Assembly (NCBI GenBank): GCA_963660435.1
Contig: CAVKYI010000001.1
Location: 1-64,000, forward strand
Length of the DNA: 64,000 nucleotides
DNA from: Hallerella sp963660435
GTDB taxonomy: Bacteria; Fibrobacterota; Fibrobacteria; Fibrobacterales; Fibrobacteraceae
Reading direction: 5' to 3'
Shown here: positions 16,649 through 25,693 of the stretch, piece by piece
Layout of the letters: each line of letters begins with the position of its first letter
Numbering within the stretch: position 1 is the stretch's first letter
Made by a program: the position numbers and the translations under genes
Notes under the pieces: model-generated
What the model was told of the DNA's origin: nothing
The model's input: the letters and a program-made list of their open reading frames with translations, nothing else
Databases searched by the model: none

Positions 16649-17827
16649 CGCGAGAAACGGAACCGCTTGAAATCCCGGACCGAATCTTGGCACGACAAAC
16701 ACGGCAAGGGCGTTTAGCGCACCGCCGAGGAAGATGAACGCGACGTAAGTCCAGAGCCTCTTTTCCTTGAGCATGGTCGCGACTAGGTTCATGCGAAGAG
16801 CCTGCAGGACGATGGAAAACGCGAGGATGGAGAGAGAAGTCGCGCCGAAGGCGAGAACGTCCGGGCTCGTGCGGATGGGAGAGGCGAAGAAAAGCGTTCT
16901 TAGGCAAAATTCGGGGCATATCCATGCGGGAGACGCGCAGAGCGCGATGAATACGGTGAATGTCGCGATATCCTTTGCGTGGAAATTCGAATCGCCGGTT
17001 TCGTGCTTCGAAACGAGCGAAGACGAGATGAAGTTCACCATCAGCCCCGAGGCGAGGAGGATTAGCTTGTGCGCGTAGTTGTATCCGCTGAACGGCTCGC
17101 GCGGCGCGTAGAAGTCCATCGTGTAAAGCCCGAGCGGCAGATAGAGAAAGCTCGCGAGGCTCGAAAGGGCGAATGGGAACGCCTTGCCGAGCATCAGGCA
17201 AATAAACTGGACGCTGCGACGGCCAAACCTGAAAATTCTAGGGCGGAGAGCGGCGGTCGCTCCGAAGCTCCAGGCGGGAAGCGCGGCGATGACCATCGAA
17301 AGGGCGATGCCTTCGAAGCTTTGCGTGTGGAGGTAGAAGAGGGAAAATCCCATGACCGCGGCATACGAAATCGCATGCAGCACCTTTGAAAGAAGAAGCC
17401 TTTTCCAGAATTTTCCGCAGATGAAGTACCAGTCGAAAAATGCGTGCTGGAAGAGAAGCCCGAACGCGAGGATGAACTCGCTCTGGAATACGGGGTGGTG
17501 CCTCCGGACGGTCAAGGCGAAAAGCGCCATCAGGAGCATCGAGGCGAAGGCGAGCGCATACCGCAACTGGAACGCAAGGTCCTGCAGTTTCCCCTTGGCG
17601 GCGTTCTTCCCGAAAAAGGCGAGCAGGAGGGTGGTCGTTCCGAAGTCGGCGAACGCGGTAAAAATCGAGTAGTCGCTCTGCAGCACGCCGAAATAGGCGA
17701 AATCGACATTGCCCAGGTTCTTCGCGATGAAGTTTCCGACGAGGAAAACCACGACCTGGATGAGAAGATTCACCGCAGAAATAAAGATTCCGATTCGAAT
17801 TGTCCGAAAAGTGCCCGACACGTCCAC
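16583..17827 (-). CDS. Polysaccharide flippase, Wzx/MOP family
   Basis: 414 aa with about 12 hydrophobic segments; the first (IGIFISAVNLLIQVVVFLVG) and the NVDFAYFGVLQSDYSIFTAF stretch are typical of Wzx/MATE-like exporters of lipid-linked sugars. It is convergent with the Wzy-like gene and overlaps its 3' end by 66 bp. A GTG at 17827 is the first start, but a TATTTT element ends only 1 nt before it, so a GTG two codons later (17821) may be the true, leaderless start. Confidence 0.75.
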   Translation of the reverse strand: MDVSGTFRTIRIGIFISAVNLLIQVVVFLVGNFIAKNLGNVDFAYFGVLQSDYSIFTAFADFGTTTLLLAFFGKNAAKGKLQDLAFQLRYALAFASMLLMALFALTVRRHHPVFQSEFILAFGLLFQHAFFDWYFICGKFWKRLLLSKVLHAISYAAVMGFSLFYLHTQSFEGIALSMVIAALPAWSFGATAALRPRIFRFGRRSVQFICLMLGKAFPFALSSLASFLYLPLGLYTMDFYAPREPFSGYNYAHKLILLASGLMVNFISSSLVSKHETGDSNFHAKDIATFTVFIALCASPAWICPEFCLRTLFFASPIRTSPDVLAFGATSLSILAFSIVLQALRMNLVATMLKEKRLWTYVAFIFLGGALNALAVFVVPRFGPGFQAVPFLALTGDVALSALLFGYFRKRFCR

Positions 17828-17865
17828 AAAAATACTTGATTCCTTTTCTAAACGAGACGCTTTTT

Positions 17866-17876
17866 TCTATTTTTGG
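17866..17876 (+). promoter_or_regulatory. Putative promoter -10 of tRNA-Leu
   Basis: TATTTT at 17868-17873 (context CTATTTTTGG) lies 12 nt before the mature tRNA 5' end. This fits a transcript with a short 5' leader removed by RNase P. Confidence 0.45.
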
Positions 17877-17885
17877 CTTCGAAAC

Positions 17886-17965
17886 GCGAGAGTGGCGGAA
17901 TTGGCAGACGCACCAGACTTAGGATCTGGCGAGAAATCGTGAGGGTTCGACTCCCTCCCCTCGCA
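17886..17965 (+). tRNA. tRNA-Leu (anticodon UAG)
   Basis: The cloverleaf can be drawn directly. The acceptor stem GCGAGAG pairs with CCCTCGC with one A-C mismatch. The D arm GGCGGAATTGGCAGACGC is typical of tRNA-Leu. The anticodon stem CCAGA/TCTGG encloses loop CTTAGGA, giving anticodon UAG. A long variable arm (CGAGAAATCG) and T arm GAGGG-TTCGACT-CCCTC follow. Discriminator base is A and no CCA is encoded. It lies just upstream of tig. Confidence 0.97.
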
Positions 17966-17997
17966 TTCTTACCGAGTTTTTCACTTATGGAGACAAC

Positions 17998-19251
17998 ATG
18001 ACCGTTTCGATTAAAGAAACCAGCTCTACAGTCCGCAATATCGAAATCGCCATTCCCCAGGACGCCCTGAAGGCGCCTTTCGAGAAGAAGGTGACACAGT
18101 ACCGCAAGGAAGTGCAACTGAAAGGTTTCCGCGCCGGAGCCACCCCTCGTCACATCGTCGTTTCGCGCTTTGGCAAGATGATCCGCCAGGAATGCGTCGA
18201 GGAACTGATGAACAGCACGCTGAGCGAAGAGCTGAAAAAGGCGAACCTCATTCCGGTTTCCCGCGTCAAGGTCGAAAATTTCAAGGACGACGAAAAGTCC
18301 GACATCACGTTTACCGCGATTGTCGAAGTCGATCCGACAATCGACATCAAGGGTTACGAAAGCCTTGGGATCACCGTTCCCGAAGTGGCGGTTTCCGAAG
18401 ACGAAGTCAAGGCGGAACTGGACCGCGTGTTGCAGATGTATTCGTCTGCGGAGTCCGTCGATCGCGAATCGAAGAAGGGCGATGTCGTCGTCGGAAACTA
18501 TATCGAAGTGAAAATCGACGGCGAAGCGAAGGAAATTCCGGAAGACCGCGAGTTCCGTACGCTTCTCGGCGAATCGTCCTCCCCGGGATTTGACGAAGGC
18601 CTCACCGGCGTGAAGAAGGGCGACAACAAGGAAATCCATTTTGTCTATCCCGCCGACCACAAGGACGAACAGTATCGCGGAAAGACCGCCGATTTCAAGG
18701 TGGAAGTGACCGATGTCCGGGAAATCCGCGCACCGAAGATGGACGAGGAATTTTTCAAGAAGGTCGGCGTCAAGGATGAAGCCGAACTCAAGGACAACGT
18801 CCAGACCAGCCTTCTCAACAACAAGCGGAACATTGCGAAGAACAAGGCGCTGAACGAAGCGATTGACAAGCTGATCGAGACGAACCCGTTTGACGTTCCC
18901 CATGCCCGCGTGATCGCTCTCGTCAAGTACACGCTCAAGCGTCATGCCGGCACGAACGAAGACATCGAGCCGACCGAAGAAGAGCTCAAGAATCTCGAAC
19001 CGGAAGCCATCCGCGAAATCAAGAAGCACCGCATTCTGGAATTTATCGCGAACAAGGAAAAGCTCAAGCCCAGCCAGGCGATGGTCGATGCCCGTATCGA
19101 GGAAATCGCCAAGGCTTACGGCGTCGAAGCGCCCGCCCTGAAGGACCACTTCCGCCAGTCCGGTCGCACGGTCGCTCTCCGTGACGAGCTCCGCGTGGAA
19201 ATGGCTTCCGACCTGCTTGTCGGCATCAAGCACGAAGAGGCTGCCAAGTAA
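17998..19251 (+). CDS. tig: Trigger factor (ribosome-associated chaperone, FKBP-type PPIase)
   Basis: 417 aa, slightly short for the family (430-450). The N-terminal ribosome-docking domain carries the signature GFRAGATPRHIVVSRFG (about 43-59), where most family members have GFRxGKxP. The central FKBP domain spans about residues 155-240 (GDVVVGNYIEV, GFDEGLTGVKKGD). The rest is the helical substrate-cradle domain. It acts on nascent chains at L23. It heads the tig-clpP-clpX-lon cluster, a classic folding and degradation arrangement; GGAGA precedes the ATG. Confidence 0.96.
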   Translation: MTVSIKETSSTVRNIEIAIPQDALKAPFEKKVTQYRKEVQLKGFRAGATPRHIVVSRFGKMIRQECVEELMNSTLSEELKKANLIPVSRVKVENFKDDEKSDITFTAIVEVDPTIDIKGYESLGITVPEVAVSEDEVKAELDRVLQMYSSAESVDRESKKGDVVVGNYIEVKIDGEAKEIPEDREFRTLLGESSSPGFDEGLTGVKKGDNKEIHFVYPADHKDEQYRGKTADFKVEVTDVREIRAPKMDEEFFKKVGVKDEAELKDNVQTSLLNNKRNIAKNKALNEAIDKLIETNPFDVPHARVIALVKYTLKRHAGTNEDIEPTEEELKNLEPEAIREIKKHRILEFIANKEKLKPSQAMVDARIEEIAKAYGVEAPALKDHFRQSGRTVALRDELRVEMASDLLVGIKHEEAAK

Positions 19252-19266
19252 TTTTAGGGGAAATTC

Positions 19267-19851
19267 ATGGTCATTCCAACCATCATTGAAAACACCGGTC
19301 ACGGTGAACGCGCCTATGACATCTATTCCAGGCTTCTCAAGGAACGCATCATCTTTCTCGGAACGCCGATAAATGACGAAGTCGCGAACAACGTGATGGC
19401 CCAGATGATTTTCCTGGAATACGAGAATCCCGAAAAGGACATTACCCTGTACATCAACAGCCCGGGCGGCTACGTGTCTGCCGGGCTCGCCATCTACGAT
19501 ACGATGCAGCACATTCGTCCGAACGTGGCGACGATTTGCGTCGGGGACAGCATTTCGATGGCGGCGATTTTGCTCGCTTCGGGGACAAAGGGCAAGCGTT
19601 ACGCGCTCCCTCATTCCCGGATCATGCTGCACCAGCCGTCGGGCGCGGTGACCGGCCAATCGACGGATATCCAGGTTCACGCGAAGGAACTGGTCCGCAC
19701 ACGCGAAATGCTCTCGCAGATCATCGCGGATCATTCCGGGCGTTCGATCGAGGAAGTCCGCGAAAAGACGGAACGTGACTTTTTCCTGACGCCGGAAGAG
19801 GCTCTGGAATTTGGCGTGATCGATGAAATTTTCAAACCGCACAAGGTCTAG
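19267..19851 (+). CDS. clpP: ATP-dependent Clp protease proteolytic subunit
   Basis: 194 aa, normal for ClpP. The catalytic triad can be placed at S97 (GDSISMAAI), H122 (MLHQPSG) and D171 (RDFFLTPEEA), the same numbering as in E. coli. It forms the tetradecameric chamber that works with ClpX, encoded 31 nt downstream. There is no propeptide extension beyond a few residues. Confidence 0.98.
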   Translation: MVIPTIIENTGHGERAYDIYSRLLKERIIFLGTPINDEVANNVMAQMIFLEYENPEKDITLYINSPGGYVSAGLAIYDTMQHIRPNVATICVGDSISMAAILLASGTKGKRYALPHSRIMLHQPSGAVTGQSTDIQVHAKELVRTREMLSQIIADHSGRSIEEVREKTERDFFLTPEEALEFGVIDEIFKPHKV

Positions 19852-19882
19852 GCCTAGCGCTTAGAAGGCAAGGGTCGCTTCG

Positions 19883-21148
19883 ATGTACAAGAGCGGAAAG
19901 AATCATTCCCAGATTTCGTGCAGCTTTTGCGGAAAGCCCGCGGAACAGGTCATGAAGATGATCTCTGGCGCGAATGTCCACATTTGCAACGAATGCGTGT
20001 CTGCGTGCTACAATCTTCTTCTGGACGACCTGGCGAAAGATGCCGCCAAGGCGAAAGCCGAAGCGGCGAAGGCGCCGCTCCCGACTCCGAAAGAGCTGAA
20101 GGCGCATCTCGACGAATTTGTCATTGGACAGGACGATGCGAAAGTGGCTCTTTCCGTCGCGGTGTACAATCATTACAAGCGTCTCCGCGATGGAGACGCG
20201 AACGGGGGAAAGAAACCGGCTGACGACGTGGAAATCGAAAAGTCGAACCTTTTGCTGGTCGGTCCGACGGGAAGCGGCAAGACTCTTCTCGCCCAGACGC
20301 TTGCCCGTTTTCTGAACGTTCCCTTTTCGATCGCCGACGCGACTGTCCTTACCGAAGCGGGATATGTCGGCGAAGACGTGGAAAACATCCTGGTGCGGCT
20401 TTTGCAGGCCGCGGATTACGACGTGGCGCGTGCGGAACGCGGCATCATCTTTATCGACGAAATCGACAAGATCGCGCGCAAGACGGCGAATCCTTCGATC
20501 ACGCGCGACGTTTCGGGCGAAGGCGTCCAGCAGGGACTTCTGAAAATCCTGGAAGGAACCGTCGCCGCGGTGCCGCCCAAGGGCGGCAGAAAGCATCCGG
20601 AGCAGAGTCTCGTGCAAATCAACACGAAGAACATACTCTTCGTCTGTGGTGGCGCTTTCGAAACCCTCGACAAGATTATCGCCCATCGCGTAAACCAGGG
20701 CGGCATGGGCTTTGGCGCGGACATCCGCACCGAGAAGGACAATTCCCTCTCCAAGCTTTTCAAGCAGCTCGAACCGGACGATCTGATTCATTTCGGGCTG
20801 ATGCCGGAACTTGTAGGACGCTTGCCGATTGTCGTCGCCTTGCAGGAACTCGACGAAACGGCGTTGAAGCGGATTTTGACCGAACCGAAGAATGCAATCG
20901 TAAAGCAGTTTGTCAAGCTGTTCAAGATGGACGGAATCGACCTGTCCTTTACGGAAGACGGCATTTCGGAAATCGTCGCCTTTACGCTCGAACGGAAAAC
21001 GGGCGCAAGAGGGCTTCGCTCGATCGTGGAACGTACGCTCCAGAAGGCGATGTACGAATTGCCCGGTTCCGGCACGAAGAAGTTTGTCGTCGATAGGGAA
21101 TTGGTCAAGAAGGCCTTGACGCAAGATAACGAAAAAAATGTCGCTTGA
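19883..21148 (+). CDS. clpX: ATP-dependent Clp protease ATP-binding subunit ClpX
   Basis: 421 aa AAA+ unfoldase. An N-terminal zinc finger is seen with C13, C16, C35 and C38. Walker A is GPTGSGKT (127-134) and Walker B is IIFIDEID (188-195). It recognises tagged substrates, unfolds them and feeds them to ClpP. It lies between clpP and lon. Confidence 0.98.
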   Translation: MYKSGKNHSQISCSFCGKPAEQVMKMISGANVHICNECVSACYNLLLDDLAKDAAKAKAEAAKAPLPTPKELKAHLDEFVIGQDDAKVALSVAVYNHYKRLRDGDANGGKKPADDVEIEKSNLLLVGPTGSGKTLLAQTLARFLNVPFSIADATVLTEAGYVGEDVENILVRLLQAADYDVARAERGIIFIDEIDKIARKTANPSITRDVSGEGVQQGLLKILEGTVAAVPPKGGRKHPEQSLVQINTKNILFVCGGAFETLDKIIAHRVNQGGMGFGADIRTEKDNSLSKLFKQLEPDDLIHFGLMPELVGRLPIVVALQELDETALKRILTEPKNAIVKQFVKLFKMDGIDLSFTEDGISEIVAFTLERKTGARGLRSIVERTLQKAMYELPGSGTKKFVVDRELVKKALTQDNEKNVA

Positions 21149-21157
21149 GGATTTGGT

Positions 21158-23551
21158 TTGAAAAAGACGATTCCTGATTCCGAGAATTTGCTAGAAACCG
21201 TTGCCTTGGACCTGTCTCACGATTTTCCGCTGCTTCCGCTGCGCGATGCCTTGGTGACGCCGGGCTCTTCCACGCGGGTTCTCGTGGGGCGCGAAATTTC
21301 GCAGAACGCCTTGCAGGCGTCGAGGGCCTATCATGACCTGATACTGCTTGCTCTTCAACCCGATCCGGACAAGGAAGCGGTCGCGCTCGAAGACCTGCCC
21401 AAGGTGGGGGTTCTCGCCCATGTCCAGTCCGTAAGCGCCCTTCCGAACGGTTGCTGGCGGGTCTTGCTCGAAGGCATTGTCGTTGTCGATCTGGTGAATC
21501 CGGAAATCCTTTCCGACCGGAACTATTTCTCGTCGCATATTTCCCTTCGCCACTATGCCCCGGTCGATGATTCGCTATCCAAGGTTATCGCGAAGGAAGG
21601 CGTCCGGCTTTTTGAACGCTATGCGGGGATGCAGAATCTTTCTCCGGATATCGTGCGCGATGTCATGGCGAAGGAAGAGCCTTTTTCCACATACATGGCG
21701 ATGCTTCCTTTCTTGCGCGTGACTCCGGCCCAGAAGCAAAAGGCGCTCGAACAGGAAAACCTGGATTTTCTCGAACGGGCTATCAACGCGTATCTTCAGG
21801 CGGCTCTTGACGTGGAAAGCGTCGTGGAGCATGTCCGTGACGATGTCCAGCAGAAAATGCAGCAGAACCAGAAGGATTGGCTCATCAGCGAGCAAATCCG
21901 GATGCTGCAAAGCGAAATTTCGGACGGCGACGGCGACGAAATCGACAAGCTCGAACAGAAAGTCAAGGAAAAGCGTTTTTCCGCGGCTATCCAGGAAAAG
22001 CTTGACGAGGAATTCGGCAGAATGCGCCTGATGCAGCCCGCAAGCCCGGAATACGCCGTTTCGCGCAACTATATCGACTGGTTCCTTTCGATTCCGTATG
22101 GTGTCTATACGGATACCGCGCTGGATCTTAAAAAGGTCAAGAAAAATCTGGACTCGAGGCATTTTGGCCTGGAAAAGGTCAAGGAGCGGATTCTCGAATA
22201 TGTCGCCGTGCTGAAGCAGACCGGTGCGGAGAACAAGGCGCCGATTATTTGCCTTGTCGGCCCTCCGGGCGTCGGAAAGACGACTCTCGTGCGTTCGATT
22301 GCGGAATCTCTTGGCCGAAACTTTGCCCGGGTGACGCTCGGCGGTGTGCAGGACGAGGCGGAAATCCGCGGACACCGTCGCACGTATATCGGTTCGATGC
22401 CTGGGCGATTCATCCAGGCGCTGCGACATGCGAAATGCATGAATCCCGTCATCCTGCTCGACGAAATCGACAAGATGGGGAACGACTATCGGGGAGACCC
22501 GGCAAGCGCGATGCTCGAGGTTCTCGACCCGGAACTCAATCCGGATTTTACCGACCATTTTATGGAAGTCGGGCTGGACTTTTCGAAGGTCCTCTTTATC
22601 GCGACGGCAAATTCGGAAGCGTCGATTCCGGCTCCGCTCGAAGACCGCATGGAAGTGGTCCGCTTGCCCGGATACTATCCGCATGAAAAACTCGCGATTG
22701 CGAAGGATTACCTGATTCCGAAGGCGCTAAGGAACTGCGGGGTCTCGGACGTCTCTTCGATTGTCTTTGACGATGAATCCATCCGGAAGATCTTGCGCGG
22801 CTATACGCGGGAAGCCGGCGTCCGCGAGCTGGAACGCATGGTCGAAACAGTCGTGCGCAAGCGCGTCAAGGAAACCCTGATGGGGAAAACGGGAAAGCTT
22901 GCGCTCACTCCGAAGCTTGTCGAAAAGTATCTGGGCGTTCCGCGCTTTTTGGACAATCGCCTGCCGCAGCCCGGGCGTTTCGGCGTCATCACGGGACTTG
23001 CCTGGACATCCGTCGGCGGGGAAATCCTTCTAATCGAATCGAAACTGCTTTCGGGGCGCGGGCATCTGCTCCTCACCGGAAAGCTCGGCGACGTGATGAA
23101 GGAATCCGCGCAGATTGCGCTCAGCCTTGTACGCGAAAGACTCCAGCGCTTTGAAATCGACCCGGCGATCGTGCGGAAGACGGACATCCATGTTCACGTT
23201 CCCGAAGGCGCGGTCCCGAAGGACGGCCCGTCGGCGGGTATCGCTCTCACGCTCTCGCTCCTTTCCGCCTTTACGCGGATTCCGGTATCGCCGGATGTCG
23301 CGTTTACGGGCGAAGTGAGCCTTTCCGGCGACCTGCTTCCGATTGGCGGCCTAAACGAAAAGGCGCTAGCCGCTCTCGATGCGGGCGTAAAGACTCTCTA
23401 CCTTCCGAAGCAGAACGAAAAGGACATTTCCGAATTGCCCGCTCCGGCGAAGAAAGGTCTCAAGATCTTTACGATGGAACACATTGACGACCTGATTTCC
23501 GCGCTTTTCAAGCAACCGAAGAAAATGGTTCGGACGAAGAAAAATGGCTGA
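21158..23551 (+). CDS. lon: ATP-dependent protease Lon (TTG start)
   Basis: 797 aa, typical Lon. The N-terminal substrate domain (about 25-220) is followed by the AAA+ domain with Walker A GPPGVGKTT. The protease domain has the Ser-Lys dyad S692 (KDGPSAGIALT) and K735 (GGLNEKALAAL); the 43-residue spacing equals that of E. coli Lon. Translation begins at a TTG at 21158 with GAGG seven nt upstream; no ATG or GTG exists near the family N-terminus. Confidence 0.97.
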   Translation: MKKTIPDSENLLETVALDLSHDFPLLPLRDALVTPGSSTRVLVGREISQNALQASRAYHDLILLALQPDPDKEAVALEDLPKVGVLAHVQSVSALPNGCWRVLLEGIVVVDLVNPEILSDRNYFSSHISLRHYAPVDDSLSKVIAKEGVRLFERYAGMQNLSPDIVRDVMAKEEPFSTYMAMLPFLRVTPAQKQKALEQENLDFLERAINAYLQAALDVESVVEHVRDDVQQKMQQNQKDWLISEQIRMLQSEISDGDGDEIDKLEQKVKEKRFSAAIQEKLDEEFGRMRLMQPASPEYAVSRNYIDWFLSIPYGVYTDTALDLKKVKKNLDSRHFGLEKVKERILEYVAVLKQTGAENKAPIICLVGPPGVGKTTLVRSIAESLGRNFARVTLGGVQDEAEIRGHRRTYIGSMPGRFIQALRHAKCMNPVILLDEIDKMGNDYRGDPASAMLEVLDPELNPDFTDHFMEVGLDFSKVLFIATANSEASIPAPLEDRMEVVRLPGYYPHEKLAIAKDYLIPKALRNCGVSDVSSIVFDDESIRKILRGYTREAGVRELERMVETVVRKRVKETLMGKTGKLALTPKLVEKYLGVPRFLDNRLPQPGRFGVITGLAWTSVGGEILLIESKLLSGRGHLLLTGKLGDVMKESAQIALSLVRERLQRFEIDPAIVRKTDIHVHVPEGAVPKDGPSAGIALTLSLLSAFTRIPVSPDVAFTGEVSLSGDLLPIGGLNEKALAALDAGVKTLYLPKQNEKDISELPAPAKKGLKIFTMEHIDDLISALFKQPKKMVRTKKNG

Positions 23552-24272
23552 ATTCTCTCTCGACGAAATGCGTGCCGCGCACGAAATGCTCGAAAAGCGA
23601 ATCTCTTTTGCTTGCGCACAAAGTAATCGTTCTCGGGAAAGCGTTCGTCTGGTTTGGGTTTCCAAGTTTCACCCGATAGAAGCGGTCAAGAACGCGATGA
23701 CTCTCGGCGCGACGGATTTTGGCGAAAACCGCGTGCAGGAAGCGGTCGAAAAGTTTAGCGTCAAACGTCCGGGCGTGCGTTGCCACATCATCGGTCCGGT
23801 GCAGTCGAACAAGCTTAAAAAGGCGGCTCTCGTAGCGGACTTTATCCATTCCATCGCAAGTGTCGAAGCTGTCGAGAAACTGGAAAAGGTCTGCGCGGAA
23901 GCGAACAAGACGCTAGACATTCTTTTTCAGGTAAACGCCGGCGAGGAAGAAACCAAGAGCGGCCTGGACGTTCACGAGGCGGAAGCTTTTCTGCTTGCGC
24001 TCGAAAAGCGTTCCCCGTGCGACCATCTTCGATTTCGCGGACTGATGACCATCGGAAAAAATACGGGCGTCGCGGAAGATTCCCGCGAATGCTTTGCCTT
24101 TTTGCGGAACCTGCAACAAAAATTCCTTTCCCGTGGCGGGGTTTTTCAAAGCTTTGACCAGCTTTCGATGGGAATGACCGGGGATTTGGAAGTCGCCATC
24201 GAGGAAGGCGCGACGATGATTCGAGTAGGGACTGCGCTTTTCGGCGAACGTAGCGGCCCTTGGCGGTCTTGA
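23544..24272 (+). CDS. PLP homeostasis protein, YggS/PROSC family
   Basis: 242 aa. The PLP-binding lysine is K41 in LVWVSKFHP. Other family blocks are DFGENRVQEA, HIIGPVQSNKLK, VNAGEEETKSGL and the C-terminal LSMGMTGDLEVAIEEGATMIRVG (first residues given). The family has a TIM-barrel fold without clear enzymatic activity and buffers free pyridoxal phosphate. Its ATG overlaps the lon stop by 8 nt, so it is probably the last gene of that operon. Confidence 0.92.
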   Translation: MAEFSLDEMRAAHEMLEKRISFACAQSNRSRESVRLVWVSKFHPIEAVKNAMTLGATDFGENRVQEAVEKFSVKRPGVRCHIIGPVQSNKLKKAALVADFIHSIASVEAVEKLEKVCAEANKTLDILFQVNAGEEETKSGLDVHEAEAFLLALEKRSPCDHLRFRGLMTIGKNTGVAEDSRECFAFLRNLQQKFLSRGGVFQSFDQLSMGMTGDLEVAIEEGATMIRVGTALFGERSGPWRS

Positions 24273-24315
24273 CCGGGATTCTGCCGCTTAAATTGCAAAT
24301 TTTTCAAAATTTCTT

Positions 24316-24378
24316 TTCTATTATTAAGGCGAAAAAGGGACCGGGAAAAGCCCGATCCTTTCCTTTCGCGTTTTTTTC
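24316..24378 (+). promoter_or_regulatory. purA promoter with terminator-like leader hairpin
   Basis: A -10-like TATTAT (within 24318-24325) precedes a hairpin at about 24329-24370 (GGACCGGG-AAAAG-CCCGATCC with outer GCGAAA/TTTCGC), followed by seven T residues. The hairpin ends about 13 nt before the purA ATG. It is either the terminator of the lon operon or an attenuator in the purA leader; the upstream -10 favours the latter. Confidence 0.45.
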
Positions 24379-24390
24379 CGAGAAGGACCT

Positions 24391-25677
24391 ATGCCAAATC
24401 GTGTTGTAATCGGCTCCCAGTGGGGCGATGAAGGAAAAGCCAAGATCGTTGATTTTCTCACGCTGGATGCGGATGTCATCGTTCGTTTTCAGGGCGGAGC
24501 CAATGCGGGCCATACCGTCGAAGTGGGCGACAAAAAGTTTGTCTTCCACCTGATTCCGTCGGGCATTATGCACGAGAACAAGCTTTGCGTCATCGGAAAC
24601 GGCGTCGTTCTCGACCCGGTGCAGACTCTTGCCGAAATCGCGGACTTGCACACGAAGGGGATTTCGGACCCGGAAAAGCGGCTCGTCATTGCGGACAACG
24701 CGCATGTCGTCCTGCCGTATCATTCTGCGCTCGACAAGGCGAAGGAAAAGAAGGCCGGGAAGGCGGCTATCGGAACGACCGGTCGCGGAATCGGTCCGTG
24801 TTACAGCGACAAGGTGAACCGTATCGGCGTCCGCGTCGGCGACTTGATGGACGAACGCGAACTTCGTCCGCGTGTCGAAGCGATGGCGAAGATTCACAAC
24901 GAAGAATTCCGCGTGATGTACGGCGTTCCCGAAATCGATCCGGAACAGGTGATTCGGGATTATCTGGAACTCGGGCAGAAAATCAAGCCGTTCGTTCGCG
25001 ACGTGAGCGAAATTCTCTACAAGGCCCGGAAGGAAGGCAAGCGTCTGATTTTCGAAGGCGCGCAAGGTACGATTCTCGATGTCGATCAGGGAACCTATCC
25101 GTATGTGACGTCGAGCAACACGGTTGCGGGCTACGCAAGCTGCGGAGCGGGCGTCGGACCTACGGCTATCGACCAGGTTGTCGGCGTCGTCAAGGCCTAT
25201 ACGACCCGCGTAGGAAACGGCCCCTTCCCGACGGAACTGCTCGATGACATGGGCGAAAAACTTCGGAAGCTCGGAAACGAATACGGTGCGACAACGGGAA
25301 GAAACCGTCGCTGCGGCTGGTTCGACGCTCCGGTCGTCCGCAAGGCTGCCCTCGTGAACGGTCTCACCCACCTCGCGATTACGAAACTCGACGTTCTCGA
25401 TACGTTCGATGAAATCAAGGTCTGCACGCATTACGAATGCGACGGCGAAAGAATCGAAATCTTCCCGAACCAGCTTTCGAAAGTGGGACGCTGCAAGCCC
25501 GTTTACGAAACGTTTCCCGGCTGGAAGGAATGCACGACCCGCTGCAAGAGCTGGGACGAACTGCCGGCGAACGCGAAAAAGTATCTCGAAGCGATGTCGG
25601 AGCTGGTCGGCGTGAAAATCGGCATGATTTCGATCGGTGCTCATCGGGACGAAAGTATCATCATCGATTTGAAATAG
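24391..25677 (+). CDS. purA: Adenylosuccinate synthetase
   Basis: 428 aa, normal for PurA. It joins IMP and aspartate using GTP, the first committed step to AMP. Signatures are GSQWGDEGKAKIVDFL near residue 10 (P-loop-like GTP site; position 16 is Ala-Lys where many have Gly-Lys), NAGHTVEVGDKKFVFHLIPSG (part), the GTTGRGIGPCYSDK block and TGRNRRCGWFDAP. An AAGGA SD precedes the ATG. It stands apart from other purine genes here. Confidence 0.97.
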   Translation: MPNRVVIGSQWGDEGKAKIVDFLTLDADVIVRFQGGANAGHTVEVGDKKFVFHLIPSGIMHENKLCVIGNGVVLDPVQTLAEIADLHTKGISDPEKRLVIADNAHVVLPYHSALDKAKEKKAGKAAIGTTGRGIGPCYSDKVNRIGVRVGDLMDERELRPRVEAMAKIHNEEFRVMYGVPEIDPEQVIRDYLELGQKIKPFVRDVSEILYKARKEGKRLIFEGAQGTILDVDQGTYPYVTSSNTVAGYASCGAGVGPTAIDQVVGVVKAYTTRVGNGPFPTELLDDMGEKLRKLGNEYGATTGRNRRCGWFDAPVVRKAALVNGLTHLAITKLDVLDTFDEIKVCTHYECDGERIEIFPNQLSKVGRCKPVYETFPGWKECTTRCKSWDELPANAKKYLEAMSELVGVKIGMISIGAHRDESIIIDLK

Positions 25678-25693
25678 AAACAGGAAGGGTTCT

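Noticed and set aside
17848..19842. 664-aa open frame on the minus strand across tig and clpP
   Set aside because: It is the complement of two certain genes. The composition (runs of D, F, R, H) is typical of antisense reading of codon-biased genes and no family motif appears.
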